From: Jiangella asiatica
GTDB lineage: Bacteria > Actinomycetota > Actinomycetes > Jiangellales > Jiangellaceae
Length of the DNA: 63,249 nucleotides
Assembly (NCBI RefSeq): GCF_004349065.1
Contig: NZ_SMKZ01000040.1
Coordinates: forward strand, 1 to 63,249
Direction of reading: 5' to 3'
How positions within the stretch are numbered: position 1 is the first letter of the stretch; each line of letters begins with the position of its first letter. Below the pieces are notes generated by a model. The model did not search any database, had not been told where the DNA came from, and worked only from the letters and a program-made list of their open reading frames with translations. Made by a program: the position numbers and the translations under genes. Positions 8,180 to 17,755 of the stretch are shown here, piece by piece.

Positions 8180-8905
8180 TCATTCCGCGCCGAACATCTG
8201 CGTCCAGTAGAGACCGCGGTCACTCTCGGCCACGCCGACACCGATCGCCTGGGAGTCGCAGTTCAGGATGTTCGCGCGGTGACCCTCACTGTCCATCCAG
8301 CCCTCGACGACGTCGGCGGCCGTCGCGTACCCCATCGCGATGTTCTCACCGGACCAGTGGTCGTACCCGGCCCGTGCCGCGCGCTCGCCCGGCCCGTCGC
8401 CGTCGGGGCTGGTGTGGTCGAAGTAGTCGCGCTCGACCATGTCCTCGCTGTGCAGCCGGGCGGCCTCGGCCAGCCGGTCGTCGGCGCGCAGCACCGGGCA
8501 GCCGTGGTCGTCGCGCACCTCGTTCGTAAGCTCGACGACCTCGTCGGCGAGAGTCGGCGACGAGTCGGTGGGCGTCGGCGACGACGTGGCCGGCGGGTGA
8601 TCCGGTTCCGACGGCTCGGCGGTGGGCTCGGGCGATTCCGCGGGCTCGGTCGGCTCCGGAGTCGCCGGCGGCTCGGTGGTCTCGGCCGCGGTGGGTTCGG
8701 GCGGTGCGGTCGGCTCCGCGGGCTCCACCGGATCGGTCGACGGAGTCGGTGACGGCGTCGGCCGCACCGTGGGCGGGTACTTCTCCCACGGCCACGGCTG
8801 GCTGGTGGACGACTCCGGTACGGCGCGCGGCTCGGTGTCGTCGGCGCACCCGGTGAGCGCCAAAAAGGCGGCAGCCACCACGACGACAGCCGACCTCACC
8901 CGCAT
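8180..8905 (-). CDS. CAP-domain (SCP/PR-1-like) lipoprotein
   Basis: A 241-aa exported protein. Residues 1-19 form a lipoprotein signal with lipobox LTGC (Cys20). Residues ~30-115 are a low-complexity spacer rich in Pro, Thr, Glu and Ser that would span the cell wall. The C-terminal CAP domain shows LTNEVRDDHGCPVLRADDRL, then ARLHSEDM, HTSPDGDGPGERA, GENIAMGY and WMDSEGHRANILNC, the classical bacterial CAP signature including the two conserved histidines. Bacterial CAP proteins are of unclear activity (lipid or peptide binding, or peptidase-like). The neighbouring M28 peptidase has the same lipoprotein plus Thr/Pro-linker architecture. Confidence 0.92.
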   Translation of the reverse strand: MRVRSAVVVVAAAFLALTGCADDTEPRAVPESSTSQPWPWEKYPPTVRPTPSPTPSTDPVEPAEPTAPPEPTAAETTEPPATPEPTEPAESPEPTAEPSEPDHPPATSSPTPTDSSPTLADEVVELTNEVRDDHGCPVLRADDRLAEAARLHSEDMVERDYFDHTSPDGDGPGERAARAGYDHWSGENIAMGYATAADVVEGWMDSEGHRANILNCDSQAIGVGVAESDRGLYWTQMFGAE

Positions 8906-8992
8906 GCACCCTCCTCCCGCGCGGCACCGGAGGGCATCTTGCCCCGGTATGTCCGGTCGAAACCTCCGGTTCCCGACGGGAACGACGCGCGG

Positions 8993-10015
8993 TCAGAGCG
9001 TGCCGAGCCAGGCCCACACGATGCGCCCGACCCGGTCCAGCTGAGCGGGATCGACGATCGCGGGCACGTCGCCGGGTGAGTGGTAGCCGTCGTACGGGAT
9101 GCTGCCGAGCCGGGCCGCGGGCAGCTCGGCCTTCTCGAACGACCAGTGGTCGCTGGAGCGGTTCTCACAGGTCTGAACCGGCACCTGGGCGGTGCCGGCC
9201 GCGGCGACCAGCGCGTCGCGCAGTGCCGTCGTGCCGCGGCCGCCGGTACACACCGGGACGTGGTCGGCGACGACTCCGACGCGGTCGAGCGACACCATCC
9301 CGGCCACGGCCGACCGCTGCGCCGCCGGCAGCTCACGCACGTAGTGCTGCGAGCCGAAATGGTGGAGCGCGTCGCCCTCGCCGCGAGGCTCCTCGGCTCC
9401 GAACGCGATGAACCGGACCGGCAGGCCGGGCGGCTCCGCGCTGGCCATCCGGGCCAGCTCGAGCATGACGCCGACGCCGGAGGCGTTGTCCTCGGCCCCC
9501 GGCGCCTGCGGGACGGTGTCGAGGTGCGCGCCGACGACCACGTGCGGCCGGGTGGGGTCGAACCCGGGCGGGTCGGCGATGACGTTGGTAGAGGTGCCGG
9601 CCTCGACGTCGACGCCCCAGGAGTTGCCGGCCGGCACCTCGAACGGGTCGGTGCTCACCTGGTAGCCCAGTGCCGTCAACCGGTCGACGACGAACCGGGC
9701 GGCCTGCTGGAATCCCGGCGACGTCCCCTCACGCGGACCGATCCCGTCGGCCAGGTGCTCGACGACGGCGAACGCGGCCGCCGGGTCGAACACCGCCGGC
9801 GTCGGGGTGGGTGTCGGGGTCGGAGTGGGCGTCGGAGTGGGCGTCGGGGTCGGCGTGCGCGTCGGTGTCTCGGTCGGCGACGGGGCCGAGGCCGGTGCCG
9901 TGCTCGCCGGGGCCGAGGTCTGCGCGCCGGACTCGCCCGCCGACGAGCTGCACGCGGACACCGTCAGCGCGAGTGCGGCGGCCACCACGGGCCACCGGAA
10001 GGAGTACCTGGCCAC
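8993..10015 (-). CDS. M28-family zinc aminopeptidase, lipoprotein
   Basis: A 340-aa exported metallopeptidase. Lipobox VSAC places the lipidated Cys at 22. A Ser/Ala region and about 13 consecutive Thr-Pro units (residues ~50-75) make a cell-wall spacer; at DNA level this is an imperfect GTCGGN repeat near 9800-9870. The catalytic domain has the M28 metal ligands in order: VVGAHLDTV (His, Asp), AEDNASGVG (bridging Asp), FGAEEPRGEG (Glu pair), SLDRVG (Asp) and YDGYHSPGD (His). It probably trims N-terminal residues of peptides outside the membrane. The signal sequence supports the ATG at 10015. Confidence 0.92.
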   Translation of the reverse strand: MARYSFRWPVVAAALALTVSACSSSAGESGAQTSAPASTAPASAPSPTETPTRTPTPTPTPTPTPTPTPTPTPAVFDPAAAFAVVEHLADGIGPREGTSPGFQQAARFVVDRLTALGYQVSTDPFEVPAGNSWGVDVEAGTSTNVIADPPGFDPTRPHVVVGAHLDTVPQAPGAEDNASGVGVMLELARMASAEPPGLPVRFIAFGAEEPRGEGDALHHFGSQHYVRELPAAQRSAVAGMVSLDRVGVVADHVPVCTGGRGTTALRDALVAAAGTAQVPVQTCENRSSDHWSFEKAELPAARLGSIPYDGYHSPGDVPAIVDPAQLDRVGRIVWAWLGTL

Positions 10016-10034
10016 GCTCCATTCTCCGCACCCT

Positions 10035-10094
10035 CCCCATGATCATCAACGGTTGGCGACCTCATGGCGTCGCCAACCGTTGATGATCATGGGG
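10035..10094. repeat. Palindromic repeat B, copy 1
   Basis: Perfect 26-bp arms (10035-10060 and 10069-10094) with an 8-base loop. The arms begin CCCCATGATCATCAACGG. A second copy of the same 58-bp core is at 51088-51145. A smaller hairpin (9-bp stem, 10095-10115) follows directly. It lies between the divergent M28 and tex genes; the rest of the gap up to 10379 holds nothing I recognise. Confidence 0.95.
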
Positions 10095-10379
10095 TCGGCG
10101 CTGCCGCAGCGCCGACTCGTGCGGCTCGACGCAGCCGTCCGGCAGCGCCTCACTGCAGCGCCGGTGCGCTGGTGGCGTAGTCGAGACTGACGTAGCGGCA
10201 CTCCCCGCCGTCGGACAACGGCGCCCGCACACTGACTTTTGCGGCCCGAACAGCCAACTCCGGGGTTCACCGCGCCACGCCGGGGATGGGGTTCGCCAGC
10301 TCACGCCGGGCGGGTTCGCCGTCGCCGGGAGCGACCCGGCAGAATGCCTCAGACGCCCGCACGAGAGAGTGGAACACCA

Positions 10380-12755
<2,376 letters not shown>

Positions 12756-12782
12756 GCCGGCGGCTGATCCGCCTCGGCCGCG

Positions 12783-13400
12783 TCAGAGGTTGGTGCCCAA
12801 CTGGGGCTCGAACGCGGTCACCCAGAACACCCGGTGGTCGGCGTCGTAGTCATGGATCAGCGCGGTGCTGCCGGGTCGGAGCTCGTCGGAGCCGGCCTGG
12901 CGGACCTCGATGACGACGGGGCTGCCGTCGGCACCCGTGACCTCGGCCTCGCCGTGGTCCGGTCCCACCTGCGCGGACCGGACCACACAGACCCGGCCGA
13001 CCAGCGCCGCGGGGTCGCGCCGGGGTCCAGGGCGCAGCGCCCGCCTGATCGGCACCGCCAGCATGGCGCTGCCGGCCCAGGCGAGCGCCAGGGCACCCAG
13101 CACGATGCCGACCGACGCGGCCCGCCCGGGCGGATCGTCGGCCGGGCCGTCCACGAGTGCCGCCGTCGCGAGAAGGCTGGCGACCCACGCCAGCCCGATC
13201 AGCAGCGTCGCCACCAGGCTCGCCGGCAGCCCACCCAGGCCCACCGCGGAGCGCAGGCCGGCGACGTCGACGGCAGGCCGTTCGAGCACCGTCCCCGCCA
13301 CCATGACCAACAGCCAGTAGACGACGACCGCCAACGCCAGGAAGGTGAACGGGAGCACCGGGAGCGTCATAGCAGCGTCGAAAAGCTCGTTGACGGCCAC
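12783..13400 (-). CDS. Membrane protein with C-terminal OB-fold domain (NfeD/YqiJ-like)
   Basis: A 205-aa protein starting at GTG 13400, which has GGAAGG at good spacing; the upstream in-frame extension is Arg/Pro-rich and unlikely. Three hydrophobic stretches are visible (around residues 12-35, 65-90 and 100-125). They are followed by a soluble domain with LVGRVCVVRSAQVGPDHGEAEV and a terminal region ending VFWVTAFEPQL, the pattern of small OB-fold domains attached to membrane anchors in NfeD- and YqiJ-type proteins. No partner flotillin gene is nearby. Function is unknown. It is convergent with tex, and its 5' end is divergent from the alcohol dehydrogenase. Confidence 0.6.
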   Translation of the reverse strand: MAVNELFDAAMTLPVLPFTFLALAVVVYWLLVMVAGTVLERPAVDVAGLRSAVGLGGLPASLVATLLIGLAWVASLLATAALVDGPADDPPGRAASVGIVLGALALAWAGSAMLAVPIRRALRPGPRRDPAALVGRVCVVRSAQVGPDHGEAEVTGADGSPVVIEVRQAGSDELRPGSTALIHDYDADHRVFWVTAFEPQLGTNL

Positions 13401-13533
13401 CGCATCGCCCTTCCGGCCCGGAACGAATCGCCACCGCCGAGGGTCCGTCCGCACAGGTGGTCGAGGTGAGGATCGTACCGCCGGCCGCGGGGCGCGCACC
13501 GGGGTTTTCGCCTCGCCGTCTAGGGTCGGCGGC

Positions 13534-14595
13534 GTGCGCGCGATGGTCTACGAAAGGTTCCGGGAGCGGCCCGCCGTCCGCGACGTGCCAGAGCCCGACT
13601 GCCCCGCCGGCGGCGCGATCATCCGGGTCGAGGCCACGGGGCTGTGCCGGAGCGACTGGCACGGCTGGATGGGGCACGACGACGACATCACGGTTCCGCA
13701 CGTGCCCGGACACGAGCTGGCCGGCACCGTCGCCGAGGTCGGGCAGGAGGTCACCGGCTGGCGGTCCGGCGACCGGGTGACCACGCCGTTCGTCTGCGCC
13801 TGCGGCACCTGCCCACGGTGCCTGGCCGGCGACCACCAGGTGTGCGACCGGCAGACGCAGCCGGGCTTCACCCACTGGGGCTCCTTCGCCGAGCTGGTCG
13901 CGGTCGAGCACGCCGACGTGAACCTCGTCCGGGTGCCCGGCGAGATCGACTTCGCCACCGCCGCGGGCCTGGGCTGCCGGTTCGCCACCGCGTACCGGGC
14001 AGTAGTGGCGCAGGGCCGGGTGCGCGACGGCGACTGGGTCGCGGTGCACGGGTGCGGCGGGCTCGGGCTGTCTGCGGTGATGATCGCGGCCGCACACGGT
14101 GCGCGGGTCGTGGCCGTCGACGTGTCCGCCGCGGCGCTGGAGCTGGCCGGCCGGCTGGGCGCCGCGGTCGTCGTCGACGGATCGGCGGTGCCGGACGTCG
14201 CGGTCGCGGTCCGGGAGGCCACCGGTGGCGGCGCGCACATCTCCGTCGACGCCCTGGGCAGCACCGCGACGTTCCAGGGCTCGCTGCGGGGGTTGCGCAA
14301 ACGCGGCCGGCACGTCCAGGCCGGGTTGCTGCTCGCCGACCACGCGACCCAGGCCGTTGCGATGGGCCCGGTGGTCGCGAACGAGCTGGAGATCCTCGGC
14401 AGCCATGGCATGGCGGCACACGACTACCCGCCGATGCTCGAGCAGATCGCGGCGGGCACGCTCAGGCCGGACCTGCTGATCGGCCGGACGCTCGGTCTGG
14501 AGGACGGCGTCGACGCGCTGCTCGCCATGTCGCACGGGTCGCCGACCGGCGTGACGATCCTGCGCCCGTCACTCCCACTGCCAGTAGCGAAATGA
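13534..14595 (+). CDS. Zinc-dependent medium-chain alcohol dehydrogenase
   Basis: A 353-aa member of the MDR superfamily. The catalytic zinc site includes Cys38 (ATGLCRSDWHG) and His60-Glu61 (VPGHELAG). The structural zinc site is Cys90, Cys93, Cys96 and Cys104 with the normal spacing. The Rossmann motif is HGCGGLGLSAVMIA, ending in an acidic VVAVDVS, which favours NAD. The substrate is an alcohol or aldehyde that cannot be specified. GTG 13534 or ATG 13543 are both possible starts. The stop codon (TGA 14593-14595) lies inside palindromic repeat A, so the native 3' end of the gene has probably been altered. Confidence 0.92.
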   Translation: MRAMVYERFRERPAVRDVPEPDCPAGGAIIRVEATGLCRSDWHGWMGHDDDITVPHVPGHELAGTVAEVGQEVTGWRSGDRVTTPFVCACGTCPRCLAGDHQVCDRQTQPGFTHWGSFAELVAVEHADVNLVRVPGEIDFATAAGLGCRFATAYRAVVAQGRVRDGDWVAVHGCGGLGLSAVMIAAAHGARVVAVDVSAAALELAGRLGAAVVVDGSAVPDVAVAVREATGGGAHISVDALGSTATFQGSLRGLRKRGRHVQAGLLLADHATQAVAMGPVVANELEILGSHGMAAHDYPPMLEQIAAGTLRPDLLIGRTLGLEDGVDALLAMSHGSPTGVTILRPSLPLPVAK

Positions 14596-14650
14596 TCACG
14601 TTCAGCACGAGATCTCGTGTCGCACCATGCTTACGAGCCTGGTGATGCGC
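14591..14650. repeat. Palindromic repeat A, degenerate copy 1
   Basis: Starts with AATGATCACGTTCAGCACGA, identical to the other A copies, and follows them through the central CGCACCATGCTTACGAGC, but the right arm is missing or highly diverged beyond about 14650. Its TGA provides the stop of the upstream dehydrogenase. Confidence 0.85.
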
Positions 14651-14704
14651 GAGAACGCCTGGTGGTGTACGCGGGACCCCTTATCGTGACCGATCCAAGA
14701 TGAT

Positions 14705-15556
14705 ATGACTGTTGCCATGACTCTGCGACGAGGCTCCGTCATGGCCCTGGTGCTGACCGCCGCCGCCACTCTGGCCGGCGGACAGGCCGCAGCCAGCGCG
14801 CCGTCCGCGGACACCGAACCGGCCGCCATGCCAGAGCCCACCATCGCGCAGGGCCTCGGGTTCGACACGTGCACCGCACCGTCGGTCGCGGCGCTGCAGG
14901 CCTGGTGGGGCACGTCGCCGTACGAGACGGTGAACATCTACTTCGGCGGGCTCAACCGTGGCTGCCAGCAGCCGAACCTGACGCCGTCGTGGGTGCAGAC
15001 CGTCACCGGCATCGGCTGGGGCCTGCTGCCCACCTACATGGGCTACCAGCCCAGCTGCATGCTCGGCACCAAGCCGCACCGCTACACCGAGGCCAACGCC
15101 AGCTCCATCGGCACCTCCGACGCGCAGGACGCCATCACGCAGGCGCAGGCGCTCGGGCTGCTGCCGGGCAGCGCGCTGTACGCCGACGTCGAGCACTACG
15201 ACCGGTCCGACGCCTCCTGCGTCAACGTGGTGCGCAACTACGTCTCGGCCTGGGTGCGCACCCTGCACGCGGCCGACTACCGCGCCGGCGTCTACGTGCA
15301 CCAGAACTCCGGGCTGATCGACCTGTCCGCCGTCTACGACTCCCCCGACCACGCCCGCCCGGACGCCGTCTGGATGGCCCGCTGGGACGGCAACCCGGCG
15401 CTCACCGGCTGGCCGACCGCACCGGACAGCCAGTGGTCGAACCACCAGCGCGCCAAGCAGTACGAGGGCGACCACAACGAGACGTGGGGCGGCGTCACCA
15501 TCAACATCGACAGCGATTCCCTGGACGCGCCGATCGCCACCGTTGCAGGTCGGTAA
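14705..15556 (+). CDS. Secreted DUF1906 glycoside-hydrolase-like protein
   Basis: A 283-aa exported protein. A signal peptide covers about residues 1-30 (basic TLRRGS, hydrophobic core, cleavage after AQAAA-type residues). The rest is one DUF1906 (Rv2525c-like) TIM-barrel domain starting LGFDTCTAPSVAALQAWW. Landmarks are IYFGGLNRGC, LLPTYMGYQPSC, GLLPGSALYADVEHYD (an acidic pair where family members carry their active-site carboxylates), AGVYVHQNSG and VWMARWDGNPAL. Members are thought to act on cell-wall or polysaccharide glycans. The next gene is a paralogue with SH3-like domains. Start: ATG 14705, or in-frame ATG 14717. Confidence 0.88.
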   Translation: MTVAMTLRRGSVMALVLTAAATLAGGQAAASAPSADTEPAAMPEPTIAQGLGFDTCTAPSVAALQAWWGTSPYETVNIYFGGLNRGCQQPNLTPSWVQTVTGIGWGLLPTYMGYQPSCMLGTKPHRYTEANASSIGTSDAQDAITQAQALGLLPGSALYADVEHYDRSDASCVNVVRNYVSAWVRTLHAADYRAGVYVHQNSGLIDLSAVYDSPDHARPDAVWMARWDGNPALTGWPTAPDSQWSNHQRAKQYEGDHNETWGGVTINIDSDSLDAPIATVAGR

Positions 15557-15626
15557 CGTCTGCGAATCCGCACGTCGAACCCTCGTTCCAGGAGCACACT
15601 CAGGGGTGTGAGGACGGGGGTCCGCC

Positions 15627-16979
15627 ATGAGCCGCAGGGCGCGCAGCCGCGCGCGTGATCTCGCGCGCACCCTCAGCAGGGCGGTCGCGACCGCCGTCGG
15701 GTCCGCGGCCCTCGTGGTCGCGGCCCTCACCGCACCGGCCGGCGCCTACCCGGACTCCCCCGGCATCTACCCGCCAGGGTCGTCGGCCACCATGGCCACC
15801 GGGCGCGGCTTCGACACCTGCACGGCGCCGTCGCTCGCGGCCATGCGGGCCTGGCTGGCCTCGCCGTACCGCACCGCCAACATCTACTTCGGCGGCGTGA
15901 ACCGGGGTTGCGCCCAGCCGAACCTGACCGCCGCCTGGGTGCGTGACACCAGCGCGATGGGCTGGCGGCTGCTGCCCACCTACTTCGGCCGGCAGCCGTT
16001 CTGCATGTTCGGCACCAAGCCGCACCGGTACACGGCGACCGACGCCGTCTCGGTCGGCACGTCGGAGGGGCAGGACGCGGTCGCCCGCGCCCGCGCGCTC
16101 GGGCTGCTGCCGGGCAGCGCTCTATACGCCGATGTCGAGCACTACGACCGCACCAACACCTCGTGTGTGCTGGCCGTGCGCCGCTACGTCTCGGCATGGA
16201 CGGTGGCCCTGCATGCCGCCGGCTATCTGTCCGGCGTGTACGTCCACCAGGACTCCGGCCTGGTCGACCTCACGGCCACCTACGGCTCGTCCAGCTACGC
16301 CCGCCCGGACGCGGTCTGGATGGCCCGCTGGGACGGCAACCCGGCGCTGACCGGGTGGCCGACGGCGCCCAACAGCGCATGGGCCGGACACCAGCGGGCC
16401 AAGCAGTACCAGGGCGACCACAACGAGACCTGGGGCGGCGTCACCATCAACATCGACGGCGACAGCCTCGACGCGCCGGTCGGCACCGTCGTCCGCGGTT
16501 TCCGCGCGACCAGCACGACGGGCCTGGCTACCCGCAGCGGACCCTCGGCGGCCTACCCGCAGGTGGGCCGGCGTGACCCGGGCAGCACGCTGGCGGTCGT
16601 CTGCCAGGGTCTGGGACAGCACGTCGGCACGACGTCGGTGTGGGACCGGCTCTCCGACGGCTCCTGGGTCACCGACTACTACGTCTCCACGCCGTCGAAC
16701 ACGACGTTCTCCGGCGGGCTGCCGCGCTGCACGTATCCCGGGCAGGTGACGAGCTCGACGGCGCTGACCGCGCGCACCGGGCCCGGCACCTCGTTCCCGG
16801 CCACCGGCGCCGCACTGCCACCGGGTGCGCTGGCGTGGGTGATGTGCCAGAAGACGGGGACGCTGGTGGGCACCAGCCGGGTGTGGAACCGCCTGCACGA
16901 CGGGCGCTGGGTCACCGACTACTACGTGGCCAACCGGTCGGCGTCGACGTGGAGCACGCCGGTGCCGCGCTGCCCCTGA
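15627..16979 (+). CDS. Secreted DUF1906 glycoside-hydrolase-like protein with two SH3-like repeats
   Basis: A 450-aa paralogue of the preceding gene. An Arg-rich N-terminus and hydrophobic core ending near APAGAYP form the signal peptide. The DUF1906 domain (about residues 55-285) is very close to its neighbour: GRGFDTCTAPSLAAMRAWL, IYFGGVNRGC, LLPGSALYADVEHYD, YVHQDSGLVDL. After residue ~290 come two bacterial SH3-like units, each with the pattern TxLxxRSGPS or TALTARTGPG, then xxCQ, WxRLxDGxWVTDYYV. Such repeats normally bind peptidoglycan, so this version is probably held on the wall while the shorter one diffuses. A 70-bp gap suggests a tandem duplication, possibly co-transcribed. Confidence 0.88.
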   Translation: MSRRARSRARDLARTLSRAVATAVGSAALVVAALTAPAGAYPDSPGIYPPGSSATMATGRGFDTCTAPSLAAMRAWLASPYRTANIYFGGVNRGCAQPNLTAAWVRDTSAMGWRLLPTYFGRQPFCMFGTKPHRYTATDAVSVGTSEGQDAVARARALGLLPGSALYADVEHYDRTNTSCVLAVRRYVSAWTVALHAAGYLSGVYVHQDSGLVDLTATYGSSSYARPDAVWMARWDGNPALTGWPTAPNSAWAGHQRAKQYQGDHNETWGGVTINIDGDSLDAPVGTVVRGFRATSTTGLATRSGPSAAYPQVGRRDPGSTLAVVCQGLGQHVGTTSVWDRLSDGSWVTDYYVSTPSNTTFSGGLPRCTYPGQVTSSTALTARTGPGTSFPATGAALPPGALAWVMCQKTGTLVGTSRVWNRLHDGRWVTDYYVANRSASTWSTPVPRCP

Positions 16980-17075
16980 CCCACACCGCCTGTTCTGCAG
17001 TTCTTCCCGTGGCGACCCCTGTGGGTGCTCTACGCTGCTGCTGCCACGTCGCCGTCCCACACGGAGGTCCCCGCC

Positions 17076-17258
17076 ATGGCAGGCAAGTTCGAGCTGTACA
17101 AGGACAAGTCCGACCAGTTCCGGTTCCGTCTCAAGGCCGGCAACGGCGAGGTCATCGCCGTCGGCGAGGCGTACAGCTCCAAGAGCGGTGCGCTGAACGG
17201 CATCGAGTCCATCCGGAAGAACGCGGCCGAGGCCGCCCTGGACGACCAGACCGACTGA
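17076..17258 (+). CDS. YegP-family (DUF1508) small protein
   Basis: A 60-aa protein with one complete DUF1508 unit: KFELYKDKSDQFRFRLKAGN, then GEVIAVGEAYSSKSGALNGI and a helical tail. The family is widespread, cytoplasmic and of unknown function. ATG 17076 is chosen because GGAGG (17063-17067) lies at perfect spacing and homologues begin MAGKFELY; an in-frame start at 17025 would add a non-conserved leader. Confidence 0.92.
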   Translation: MAGKFELYKDKSDQFRFRLKAGNGEVIAVGEAYSSKSGALNGIESIRKNAAEAALDDQTD

Positions 17259-17349
17259 CCCGACTTCGCACCTCCGCCGGGCGGTCGAGTCACCACCCGG
17301 CGGAAATGCGTTGCCCGGCCCCGTCACGCCGGCGTAGCCTCCGGGTTCC

Positions 17350-17727
17350 ATGGCGGCCCTGAGCGAGATCGTGATCGACTGCCGGCACGCGCCCAGCCTG
17401 GCCCGGTTCTGGGCCGAAGTGCTCGACGACTACGACGTCCTGCCGTACGACGGCGCCGAGATCGCTCGGCTGGCCGCGCTCGGCTACACCCCGGAGACCG
17501 ACCCGACCGTCGCCGTCGAGGGTTCCGGCCCCACGCTCTTCTTCCAGCAGGTGTCGGAGCCGAAGACCGTCAAGAACCGAATCCACCTCGACGTCGAGGC
17601 GACCGACCGCGACGCGGAGGTCCGCCGACTGGAGGCGCTCGGCGCGGCGGTCCACCGCCGGCTGGAGCGGTGGACCGTCATGCTCGACCCGGAGGGCAAC
17701 GAGTTCTGCGTCGCCTCCCCCGGCTGA
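17350..17727 (+). CDS. VOC/glyoxalase-like domain protein
   Basis: A 125-aa single VOC-type unit: MAALSEIVIDCRHAPSLARF with WAEVLDDYDV, then TLFFQQVSEPKTVKNRIHLD, EVRRLEALGAAV and the C-terminal VMLDPEGNEFCVASPG. This is the glyoxalase-like subfamily common in actinobacteria. The His in RIHLDVE and the Glu in GNEFC are candidates for metal ligands. The substrate is unknown. It stands alone, with 29 bases between its stop and that of the convergent permease gene. Confidence 0.85.
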   Translation: MAALSEIVIDCRHAPSLARFWAEVLDDYDVLPYDGAEIARLAALGYTPETDPTVAVEGSGPTLFFQQVSEPKTVKNRIHLDVEATDRDAEVRRLEALGAAVHRRLERWTVMLDPEGNEFCVASPG

Positions 17728-17755
17728 CCCCGCCGCCACGGGTCGGCGCCGATGC

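Noticed and set aside
9790-9875. CRISPR-like or VNTR array of GTCGGN units
   Set aside because: It encodes the Thr-Pro linker of the M28 lipoprotein; units are 6 bp and without spacers. The same applies to the Thr/Pro stalk DNA at 58640-58770.
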